This document shows positions 1 through 5,117 of a DNA stretch of 5,142 nucleotides, piece after piece. The first letter of the stretch is position 1. The number at the start of each line of letters is the position of its first letter. A program made the position numbers and the translations under genes. The notes beneath the pieces were generated by a model, which saw nothing but the letters and a program-made list of their open reading frames with translations, did no database searches and was not told the origin of the DNA. Origin of the DNA: Chloroflexota bacterium (GTDB taxonomy: Bacteria > Chloroflexota > Limnocylindria > QHBO01); NCBI GenBank assembly GCA_005882055.1, contig VBGQ01000075.1, forward strand, positions 1 through 5,142. The letters run 5' to 3'.

Positions 1-338
1 CGCCGCTCGCGGTGCTCATGACGCAGGCGGACGGGATGTCCTCCATTCACGAGACCATCTACGAGGACCGGCTCGACTACGTCGCCGAGCTGAACAAGAT
101 GGGCGCGGTGATCGAGGTCCTCGACGAGCGGCATGCGCGCATTGCCGGGCCCACGCCGCTGCACGGCCGTGAGGTCGAGATCTCCGACCTGCGGGCGGGC
201 GCGACGCTGGTCCTCGCTGCGCTGGCGGCGTCGGAGACGAGCGTGATCTCGGGCGTCGAGCACGTGGACCTAGGATACGAGCAGATCGAGTCCAAGCTCG
301 TTGGGCTTGGCGCCCAGATCCATCGCATCGATGCGTAA
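1..338 (+). CDS. murA: UDP-N-acetylglucosamine 1-carboxyvinyltransferase, C-terminal fragment (5' end outside window)
   Basis: MurA transfers enolpyruvate from PEP to UDP-GlcNAc in the cytoplasm, the first committed step of peptidoglycan synthesis. Only about the last 111 residues are present. The frame is open from base 3 to a TAA at 336-338, so the gene starts upstream of the window; the GTG at 12 is internal. The segment PLAVLMTQADG followed by IHETIYEDR matches the MurA consensus after the catalytic-Asp region. It is followed by DLRAGATLVLAALAA, which keeps the Asp and Arg equivalent to E. coli Asp369 and Arg371. The C-terminus VDLGYEQIESKLVGLGAQIHRID ends where MurA normally ends. One oddity: the family has DRGYE where this protein has DLGYE, so the Arg equivalent to E. 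coli Arg397 is Leu (codon CTA, 270-272). The active-site Cys/Asp loop and other catalytic residues are outside the window. A paralogous EPSP-synthase-family member is possible but unlikely given the match. Confidence 0.93.
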   Translation, partial: PLAVLMTQADGMSSIHETIYEDRLDYVAELNKMGAVIEVLDERHARIAGPTPLHGREVEISDLRAGATLVLAALAASETSVISGVEHVDLGYEQIESKLVGLGAQIHRIDA

Positions 339-347
339 GTCGGTGCA

Positions 348-800
348 ATGAGCGAGCCGGTCCGCTTCAAGACGACCCTCGAAACCGCACGGGGCGGCGG
401 AGCGGTGGCGCTCATCCCTCCCGAGCATGTGAGCGCGCTGGGCGGACTGAAGCAGATGCGCGTCACCGGCACCGTCAACGGGGTCGCCTTCCACAGCAGC
501 ACCATGCCGTACCGCGGCGGCTTCTACCTGGGCGTCCACAAGGCCACTCGGGAAGCCGCTGGTCTCGCGTTCGGCGATCCACTCGAGATCGAGATGACCC
601 GCGACGAATCGCCGCGCGTGCTCGCCCTTCCGCCGGAGCTCGAGGCCGCATTCGAAGCCGATCCAGAGCTCGGTCAGCGCTTCGGAGCGCTCTCGTTCTC
701 GCGGCGCCGCGAGCTCGCCGAACCCATTGCCGAGGCCAGGCGTCCGGAGACGCGCGCCCGCCGCCTGGAGGACGCCCTGACCCGTCTCCGCGCGCGGTAG
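348..800 (+). CDS. DUF1905 / YdeI-OmpD-associated (OmdA) family protein
   Basis: A 150-residue soluble protein with two parts that are often found together. Residues about 5-85 form a small beta-rich DUF1905 domain (FKTTLETARGGGAVALIPPE, then VNGVAFHSSTMPYRGGFYLGVHK and the GDPLEIEM strand). Residues about 94-148 resemble the YdeI/OmpD-associated (OmdA) helical region (LPPELEAAFEADPELGQRF, LSFSRRRELAEPI, then RRPETRARRLEDALTRL, the typical ETR-x-RR tail). The usual Tyr-x-x-Trp-Ile in the middle of that region is here LAEPI. No signal peptide or membrane segment is visible. The biochemical role of the family is unknown; the E. coli namesake YdeI has been linked to envelope stress and antimicrobial-peptide tolerance. 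The ATG lies 9 bp after the murA stop with no clear Shine-Dalgarno sequence, so cotranscription with murA is likely. A functional tie to murA is not shown. Confidence 0.87.
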   Translation: MSEPVRFKTTLETARGGGAVALIPPEHVSALGGLKQMRVTGTVNGVAFHSSTMPYRGGFYLGVHKATREAAGLAFGDPLEIEMTRDESPRVLALPPELEAAFEADPELGQRFGALSFSRRRELAEPIAEARRPETRARRLEDALTRLRAR

Positions 801-811
801 TCCATCGGGCG

Positions 812-1627
812 CTAAGCCTGCCGTTGGCAGGAGGGGCACCAGTATGTGAGGCGGGCGAGCTCGCCCTGGCGCCCGAGCTCGATGCGCGTGCCGCAACGAC
901 GGCAGGGGCGGCCCGCGCGCCCGTAGACCCAGAGGCGAGCGCCGCGCAGCGGAACCCCGGTCGTGGTGCGCGCGCCGCCGCTGGTCGCGGATCGCAGCAC
1001 GCGCTGGGCACTGATCACGAGCCGCTCGAGATCGGCCGCCTTGATGTCCCCAACGCGCAACCACGGATGGATGCGCTCCATGAAGAGCGCCTCGTTACGG
1101 ACGACGTTACCGATGCCCGCGAGCGCGCGCTGGTCGAGCAGCGCCTCACCGATGGCGAGCTCCTCGAGCTTCTGGAGGTTGGAGATCGCAACGGCGACGT
1201 CGAAGGCAGGTCCGAGCAGGTCCGGGCCAAGCGTGGTCAGCGCCTTGGAGCGGGCCAGGCCCACATCGGTCAGGAGCTCGACGGTTGGGCAGTCGAAGCA
1301 GACCGCCACCGCGCTCGACGTGCGGAGGACCACGGTGGCTCGACGTTGGGGCAGGCGCCACGGCTCGCCAGCGCGGTATCGGTGCCACGAACCGGTCATG
1401 CGCAGGTGGGTGCGCAATGTTCGGCGATGCTCGCCCTCCCCGAAGACGATGAGCAGGTGCTTGCCCCGCGACTCGACTGCGCCGATCCGCAGCCCGGCCA
1501 GTAAGGACAGGTCGGGGACGCGGCGCAGCATCGGCCCGGGTTGCGCTCGGGCCTCCACGATGGTCTCGCCGACCAGCACTCGCCTGAGGCTCACGGCGGT
1601 CCGGAAGAGGGTGTCACCTTCCGGCAT
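812..1627 (-). CDS. nei: Fpg/Nei-family DNA glycosylase / AP lyase (Nei2-like endonuclease VIII)
   Basis: A bifunctional base-excision repair enzyme that removes oxidised bases and cuts the abasic strand by beta/delta elimination. The 271-residue length is normal for the family. It starts MPEGDT, so Pro2 (the Schiff-base nucleophile once Met is removed) and Glu3 are present, which also fixes the start at 1627. Lys56 in SRGKHLL is the conserved N-domain lysine. HLRMTGSW (74-81) is the usual strand. The helix-two-turn-helix includes LLDQRALAGIGN (163-174). A C-terminal zinc finger uses Cys242, Cys245, Cys264 and Cys267, with Arg259 as the hairpin arginine. PEGDT rather than PELPE, and LWVYGRAGRPCRRCG, place it with mycobacterial-type Nei2 rather than classical MutM. 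It is convergent with the upstream OmdA gene (11 bp between stops) and divergent from mreB. No Shine-Dalgarno sequence is seen. Exact substrate preference cannot be read from the sequence. Confidence 0.93.
   Translation of the reverse strand: MPEGDTLFRTAVSLRRVLVGETIVEARAQPGPMLRRVPDLSLLAGLRIGAVESRGKHLLIVFGEGEHRRTLRTHLRMTGSWHRYRAGEPWRLPQRRATVVLRTSSAVAVCFDCPTVELLTDVGLARSKALTTLGPDLLGPAFDVAVAISNLQKLEELAIGEALLDQRALAGIGNVVRNEALFMERIHPWLRVGDIKAADLERLVISAQRVLRSATSGGARTTTGVPLRGARLWVYGRAGRPCRRCGTRIELGRQGELARLTYWCPSCQRQA
817..831. terminator. Small perfect hairpin at the convergent gene junction, possible weak bidirectional terminator
   Basis: Two 6-bp arms, CCTGCC (817-822) and GGCAGG (826-831), flank a GTT triloop. 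The stem sits in the last codons of the glycosylase gene, a few bases past the stop of the convergent OmdA gene at 800. There is no U-tract on either side, so it is not a canonical intrinsic terminator. It may only slow polymerase, or be chance in GC-rich DNA. Confidence 0.25.
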
Positions 1628-1667
1628 GCGGGCAGGGTACTCGGGCGGATGCGTGCAGCCGGGCCGG

Positions 1668-1673
1668 TATACT
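1668..1673 (+). promoter_or_regulatory. Candidate -10 box (TATACT) for mreB in the divergent intergenic region
   Basis: TATACT differs from the TATAAT consensus at one position and is the only AT-rich hexamer in the 122-bp gap (1628-1749). A start site near 1680 would give a GC-rich leader of about 70 nt before the mreB ATG. No good -35 hexamer lies 16-18 bp upstream. The box overlaps the palindrome GTATAC (1667-1672), so the other strand reads TATACC and could serve the divergent glycosylase gene with a leader of about 30 nt. Shared control of the two genes is inferred from position only. Confidence 0.4.
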
Positions 1674-1749
1674 GCGGGCGCCCCGCGGGACCCGAACCAC
1701 GACGCCGCGGCCGGCGCTCAAGCACGCAGCAGGCACCGCGCAGCGCACC

Positions 1750-2745
1750 ATGAAGATTGGCATCGACCTCGGGACAGCCAACATCCTGGTCTACGTCAAG
1801 GGCAAGGGCGTCGTCCTCAACGAGCCCTCCGTCGTCGCCATCCGGGACGATGACAACCGCCTGGTGGCCGTGGGCGAAGAGGCGCGCGAGATGATCGGGC
1901 GCACCCCGGGGAACGTGCGCGCCATCCGTCCCATGCGCGACGGGGTGATCGCCGACTACCTGATCACCGAGGCGATGCTGCGTTACGTCATCAACAAGGT
2001 GGCCCGCGTCCGCATCTTCAAGCCGGACGTCATGATCAGCGTCCCGTCCGGCGTGACGAGCGTCGAGAAGCGCGCGGTGCGCGACGCGGCGCTCAAGGCC
2101 GGTGCGCGTGAGGCGTCGCTCATCGAAGAGCCGCTGGCGGCGGCGATCGGCGCCAACGTCCCGATCTCCGGCCCCTCCGGCAACATGATCATCGACATTG
2201 GCGGCGGAACAACGGAGATCGCGGTGATCGCGCTGGGCGGCATCGTGGTGAGCGATTCCGTGCGGATCGCGGGCAACCGGTTCGACGAGTCGATCGCCAA
2301 CTACATCCGGCGCAAGTACAACCTGATGATCGGTGACCGAACGGCGGAGGAGGTAAAGATCCAGATCGGATCCGCCCTGCCGCTGGACGAGCCGCTGACC
2401 ATGGAGGTCAAGGGCCGCGACCTGATCGCCGGCCTGCCGCGCACGATCCCCATCACCTCGTCGGAGGTCACCGAGGCGATCGAGCAACCGCTGCAGCAGA
2501 TCGTGAGCGCTGTTCGCAACGTGCTCGAGCAGACGCCACCCGAGCTGTCGAGCGACATCATCGACAAGGGGATGGTGATGTCCGGCGGCGGCTCGCTCCT
2601 TCGAAACCTCGACACGCTGCTGACCCAGGTGACGGGCATTCCGTGCCACGTCGCGGAGAACGCGCTCAACTCCGTTGCGGTGGGCACGGGCCTTGCACTG
2701 GAGCAGTACACGACCTTCCGCAAGAGTCTGGTGAGCAGCGCGTGA
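1750..2745 (+). CDS. mreB: Rod shape-determining actin homologue MreB
   Basis: MreB forms membrane-associated antiparallel actin-like filaments that guide elongation-phase peptidoglycan synthesis. The 331 residues align along the whole family. The phosphate-1 motif is DLGTAN (6-11), followed by VYVKGKGVVLNEPSVVA. RTPGNVRAIRPMRDGVIADY is at 51-70. The connector is IEEPLAAAIGA (125-135). Phosphate-2 is DIGGGTTE (149-156), followed by NLMIGDRTAE (191-200). The adenosine motif is MSGGGSLLRN (277-286). No alternative ATG, GTG or TTG occurs in frame back to the candidate promoter, so the ATG at 1750 stands. The protein thus begins MKIGIDLGTAN, without the 4-9 extra residues that often form the membrane-binding amphipathic N-terminus. 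No clear Shine-Dalgarno sequence precedes it. The downstream gene is not mreC; it starts inside the mreB stop codon (GTGA overlap), implying one operon and translational coupling. Confidence 0.97.
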   Translation: MKIGIDLGTANILVYVKGKGVVLNEPSVVAIRDDDNRLVAVGEEAREMIGRTPGNVRAIRPMRDGVIADYLITEAMLRYVINKVARVRIFKPDVMISVPSGVTSVEKRAVRDAALKAGAREASLIEEPLAAAIGANVPISGPSGNMIIDIGGGTTEIAVIALGGIVVSDSVRIAGNRFDESIANYIRRKYNLMIGDRTAEEVKIQIGSALPLDEPLTMEVKGRDLIAGLPRTIPITSSEVTEAIEQPLQQIVSAVRNVLEQTPPELSSDIIDKGMVMSGGGSLLRNLDTLLTQVTGIPCHVAENALNSVAVGTGLALEQYTTFRKSLVSSA

Positions 2746-4574
2746 GCCTGGCGGCGCAGACGGTCGCTGCCCGAGCCGAGGTGCGCGAGAAGACCGGAGC
2801 GCCAAGATCGACGCCCAGGGCGTTCGCCGACTTCCACATCCACACCCGGTTCAGCCGCGACTCGATCCTCTCCGAGGACAAGTTCATCCGCGTCGCGATC
2901 GAGCGCGGGCTGACGCACGTGGCCGTCACGAACCACAACAACGTGGAGGGCGCCGTCGCGGTCCGTGATCGTGTCCGGGAGCGTGGCCTCGACGAGCGGC
3001 TGACGGTGATCCTCGGGGAAGAGGTGAGCACTGCGGACGGCGAAGTGGTCGGCCTCTTCCTGCAGCACACGATCCCGCGAGGGCTCTCCGCGGATGAGAC
3101 GGCGGACGAGATCCACCGCCAGGGCGGGTTGGTCAGCATCCCGCACCCGTTTGACCCCTTCCGCGGTTCGCACATCCGAGAAGTACCGCTGACGAGGCTG
3201 GCGGAGGCTGGCAAGATCGACGCCGTGGAGGTCTTCAACAGCCGCGTCACCTTCCAGCGCCACAACCTGCGCGCCGCCGAGTTCGCGGCGCGCTACGGGC
3301 TTCCGGGCATCGCATGCAGCGACAGCCACGCCAGCTTCGAGGTGGCCATGAGCACGAACGCCCTGCCGCTCTTTGGCACTGCCGACGAACTGCGCATGGT
3401 GCTGCCGAAGAACCGATGGCACGCCAGCCGCTCAACCATCCTCGTGCACCTGACAACGCGCTACGCCGTCTGGAGCAACATCCTGCGCCGATGGATGGGC
3501 CGCGAGACGGCGGCTGCCCCCGTGCTTGGCCCCGAATCGCTCGCCCGCGAGCACGAGCACGGGCTCTACGAGCCCGCTGAGTTCCTCGACGCACCCGCAT
3601 CAGAGGCGATTCCCGAACGGGAAGTGAACCTGGCTCGCCGCTTCCTGAACGTGCGGACCATCGGCTCGATCGTCTTTGGCGTCGCGCTGCTGGTCCTGCT
3701 GTTCGTCTTCGTCCTGGGCGTCGACTGGGGGCGTACGTGGTCTCAGATCGCCCACGCAAACCTGGGTCTGCTGGTGCTCGCCCTGGTGATGTACTACCTG
3801 ACCTTCCCGCTGCGGGGCTTCCGCTGGGCCTTCATCCTGCGGCGCACGGGCACGCCAATCGGCTTCGTGCCCGCGACCGAGATCCTCTTCCTCTCGTGGT
3901 TCGTCAACTGCCTGGTCCCCGCCAAGCTCGGCGACCTGTACCGGGCCTACCTGCTCAAGGGGAACTACGGCGCCTCGGCGTCTCGGACCGTGGGAACGGT
4001 CTTCATCGAGCGCATCGCGGACATCATCGTCATTTTCGGGTTGGCCCTCGCCGCAGGCTATTGGAGCTTCCGCGGCCGGCAGCGACCGGAGGTGGATGCG
4101 CTCTTCATTGCCGGCTTCGTGGTCGCCCTGGCCCTGATCATCTTCGTGCTCGCTCTGCGCTTCGCCGGGGGGCACTTGACCCGAATCCTGCCTGCCAGGG
4201 TGGCCGATCTCTACGAGCGGTTCCACGAGGGGAGCACGGGGGCGCTTACCTCTTCTTCCGTCCCGGTCATCGTGGTGGTGACGGGCGTTCGTCGCCCTGG
4301 CGGCCGCGCTGCTGACGGCGATCCCGTTGACTCCGGCGGGCGTTGGCTTCGTCGAGGCCGGAATCGTGGGCGCGCTGCTGATCTACGGGGTGCCGCACAA
4401 CGCCGCGGTGGCCGTCGCGCTGACCGACCGCGCCATCTCGATCATGACCGTGATCGTGCTGGGCGGGATCCTCTACGCATTCAGTGGCATGGTCCGCCGC
4501 GCCCACGGCGCCGGGTCGGCCTCACGGAGGCGCCGAGGGGCTCCAAAGCCGGTCGCGAGCGCGCCATCGGGTAA
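2742..4574 (+). CDS. PHP-domain phosphoesterase fused to UPF0104/LPG-synthase-TM flippase-like membrane domain (frame disrupted near residue 515)
   Basis: The GTG at 2742 overlaps the mreB stop by 4 bp, which is why it is preferred to starts inside mreB. Residues about 28-225 form a PHP domain: DFHIH (Asp30, His32, His34), TNHNN (His65), GEEV (Glu93/Glu94), IPHPFD (His135) and SDSH (Asp194, His196). All usual metal-ligand positions are filled, so a hydrolase acting on phosphate esters is expected; its substrate is unknown. After a linker (about 226-300), membrane segments follow near 307-326, 341-358, 380-394, 421-440 and 453-473. FVNCLVPAKLGDLYRAYLL (387-405) and FIERIADII (421-429) are hallmarks of the LPG_synthase_TM / UPF0104 family. 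Homology ends at about residue 515 (VPVIVVVTG); the remaining Arg/Gly-rich residues are out-of-frame read-through. The true C-terminus continues in another frame from 4288. The gene is either a pseudogene or locally mis-assembled. The envelope role is inferred from the fold and from mreB coupling. Confidence 0.88.
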   Translation: MSLAAQTVAARAEVREKTGAPRSTPRAFADFHIHTRFSRDSILSEDKFIRVAIERGLTHVAVTNHNNVEGAVAVRDRVRERGLDERLTVILGEEVSTADGEVVGLFLQHTIPRGLSADETADEIHRQGGLVSIPHPFDPFRGSHIREVPLTRLAEAGKIDAVEVFNSRVTFQRHNLRAAEFAARYGLPGIACSDSHASFEVAMSTNALPLFGTADELRMVLPKNRWHASRSTILVHLTTRYAVWSNILRRWMGRETAAAPVLGPESLAREHEHGLYEPAEFLDAPASEAIPEREVNLARRFLNVRTIGSIVFGVALLVLLFVFVLGVDWGRTWSQIAHANLGLLVLALVMYYLTFPLRGFRWAFILRRTGTPIGFVPATEILFLSWFVNCLVPAKLGDLYRAYLLKGNYGASASRTVGTVFIERIADIIVIFGLALAAGYWSFRGRQRPEVDALFIAGFVVALALIIFVLALRFAGGHLTRILPARVADLYERFHEGSTGALTSSSVPVIVVVTGVRRPGGRAADGDPVDSGGRWLRRGRNRGRAADLRGAAQRRGGRRADRPRHLDHDRDRAGRDPLRIQWHGPPRPRRRVGLTEAPRGSKAGRERAIG

Positions 4575-4590
4575 GATCGGTCAGCCGTAG
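4288..4590 (+). pseudogene. Detached C-terminal part of the UPF0104/LPG-synthase-TM domain, in a shifted frame
   Basis: From 4288 the +1 frame encodes 100 residues to a TAG at 4588-4590. They start FVALAAALLTAIPLTPAGVGFVEAGIVG and continue through LIYGVPHNAAVAVAL, DRAISI and a last membrane segment (IMTVIVLGGILYAF). This is the characteristic end of the LPG_synthase_TM family, in which the P-x-x-P-x-G-x-G-x-x-E motif is strongly conserved. A basic cytoplasmic tail (RRAHGAGSASRRRRG) follows. There is a TGA in this frame at 4279-4281, just upstream, so it cannot be joined directly to the preceding helix. About 30 residues normally found between the helix ending VPVIVVVTG and FVALAAALL are absent. 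The simplest reading is a deletion of about 80-110 bp whose length is 2 modulo 3. An ATG-lacking fragment like this is not expected to be made alone, although GTG or TTG starts further in cannot be excluded. Confidence 0.78.
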
Positions 4591-4601
4591 CCAATCGCCG
4601 C

Positions 4602-4641
4602 TCCCGCGGTACCTTCCTCCTATTGAGAGCCTTTCCCGCGG
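4602..4641. repeat. Direct repeat of TCCCGCGG, 32 bp apart
   Basis: TCCCGCGG occurs at 4602-4609 and again at 4634-4641, about three helical turns apart. Each copy contains the palindrome CCGCGG. The pair brackets a TTGAGA hexamer (4623-4628) that could be a -35 element for the HTH gene. This layout would suit an operator pair, but an 8-bp match of C and G in GC-rich DNA can arise by chance. Confidence 0.3.
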
Positions 4642-4651
4642 CGGCCATGCT
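4623..4651 (+). promoter_or_regulatory. Weak candidate promoter for the HTH regulator gene
   Basis: TTGAGA (4623-4628) matches the -35 consensus at five of six positions. Seventeen bases later CATGCT (4646-4651) matches TATAAT at only three of six. Transcription would begin near 4658, inside the 10-bp palindrome, giving a leader of about 60 nt before the ATG at 4719. The weak -10 keeps confidence low. Confidence 0.25.
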
Positions 4652-4655
4652 GCGG

Positions 4656-4665
4656 GTGCATGCAC
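4656..4665. promoter_or_regulatory. 10-bp perfect palindrome GTGCATGCAC, possible operator
   Basis: GTGCATGCAC equals its own reverse complement and lies about 54 bp upstream of the HTH gene start, at the likely transcription start. Small XRE-family regulators often bind such inverted repeats to control their own promoters. That this one does so is an inference. The same bases can also fold as GGTGC (4655-4659) with GCACC (4666-4670). Confidence 0.35.
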
Positions 4666-4668
4666 GCA

Positions 4669-4695
4669 CCACTCCTGCGTGTGGTTTCGGAGTGG
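4669..4695. repeat. Inverted repeat / hairpin in the HTH gene leader
   Basis: CCACTCC (4669-4675) and GGAGTGG (4689-4695) form a perfect 7-bp stem around a 13-nt loop. The stem ends 23 bp before the ATG at 4719. There is no following T-tract, so it is not a classical terminator for the upstream gene. It could be a leader structure affecting translation or a second operator half-site pair. Confidence 0.35.
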
Positions 4696-4718
4696 CGTGC
4701 GCCGCAGCAAGCAATGGC

Positions 4719-5117
4719 ATGACGTTTCAATCGCCCCGAACCTTCAATACCTGGCTTCGAGGCCAGCTGAAGGAAAAGAAGATGAGTCAACGCCAGCTCG
4801 CGCTGCAGTCAGGCGTGGATCATTCGACGATCTCGCGCCTGATCAAGGGCGACCGCATGCCATCCCTCGGGACCGCCACCAAGCTGGCACGTGGCCTCCG
4901 CGAGATCCGCGACGATGCAGACGGCCCGGGCTACTTCGCGAGCGTCTCGTCCCGCCAGGTCCTCCCCACCACGCGCGTGGAATACGCCCTGCGCGGCGAC
5001 GAGCTGCTCACCGAGGGCGACGTCCGTGAGCTGATGCAGGCCTACATCACCCTGCGCACCCGCCGGCTTCGAAATGGCGGGAACAACGGCGCTCCCGGCC
5101 TCTCGCGAGGAGCCTGA
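4719..5117 (+). CDS. Small XRE-family helix-turn-helix transcriptional regulator
   Basis: A 132-residue cytoplasmic DNA-binding protein. Residues about 8-62 are a Cro/CI-type HTH. FNTWLRGQLKEKKMSQRQLA gives helices 1-2, SGVDHSTISRLIKGD is the recognition helix region, and PSLGTATKLARGL gives helices 4-5. The C-terminal part (about 63-132) includes RVEYALRGDELLTEGDVRELM, AYITLRTRRL and a Gly/Asn-rich tail; I recognise no known ligand or peptidase domain there. The ATG at 4719 is chosen because it includes the whole HTH. The frame is open back to a TTG at 4623, but those residues look non-coding and overlap the palindrome and hairpin. An internal ATG at 4782 has a better Shine-Dalgarno-like AAGGA but would remove helix 1. 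The dinucleotide-overlapping ATGGCATGA at 4714-4722 offers only a two-codon frame. The gene stands alone after the broken membrane gene; its target is unknown, and self-regulation is plausible. Confidence 0.85.
   Translation: MTFQSPRTFNTWLRGQLKEKKMSQRQLALQSGVDHSTISRLIKGDRMPSLGTATKLARGLREIRDDADGPGYFASVSSRQVLPTTRVEYALRGDELLTEGDVRELMQAYITLRTRRLRNGGNNGAPGLSRGA

Noticed and set aside
270..1064. Minus-strand open frame spanning the murA end, the OmdA-type gene and the glycosylase end
   Set aside because: It crosses three supported genes and shows no motif; it is a composition artefact.
963..1853. Plus-strand open frame (296 codons) across the glycosylase gene and into mreB
   Set aside because: It overlaps the clear Nei-type gene on the other strand and the mreB start, and gives a low-complexity Arg/Ser-rich product.
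2643..2741. Earlier start for the PHP-membrane protein inside mreB
   Set aside because: The extra residues are an out-of-frame reading of the conserved MreB C-terminus. The GTG at 2742 overlapping the stop is the natural coupled start.
1591..2805. Long minus-strand open frame (404 codons) opposite mreB
   Set aside because: It is antisense to a full-length, strongly conserved MreB. Its translation is rich in Asp, His, Arg and Gly with no recognisable domain, typical of shadow frames in GC-rich DNA.
4279..4290. Programmed ribosomal frameshift joining the two halves of the membrane protein
   Set aside because: There is no slippery heptamer, and a simple slip would still leave a helix and loop of about 30 residues missing; a deletion or assembly gap explains the data better.
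4669..4695. Hairpin as intrinsic terminator of the mreB operon
   Set aside because: No T-tract follows on the plus strand, and the stem is of moderate length with a 13-nt loop. It is kept only as an inverted repeat.
4623..4718. Upstream TTG (4623) or ATG (4647) start for the HTH protein
   Set aside because: The extension has no family resemblance and covers the palindrome and hairpin. The ATG at 4719 already gives a complete HTH domain.
4484..5029. Alternative plus-strand frame overlapping the membrane gene tail and the HTH gene
   Set aside because: The translation is Arg/Pro-rich without motifs and competes with the convincing XRE frame.
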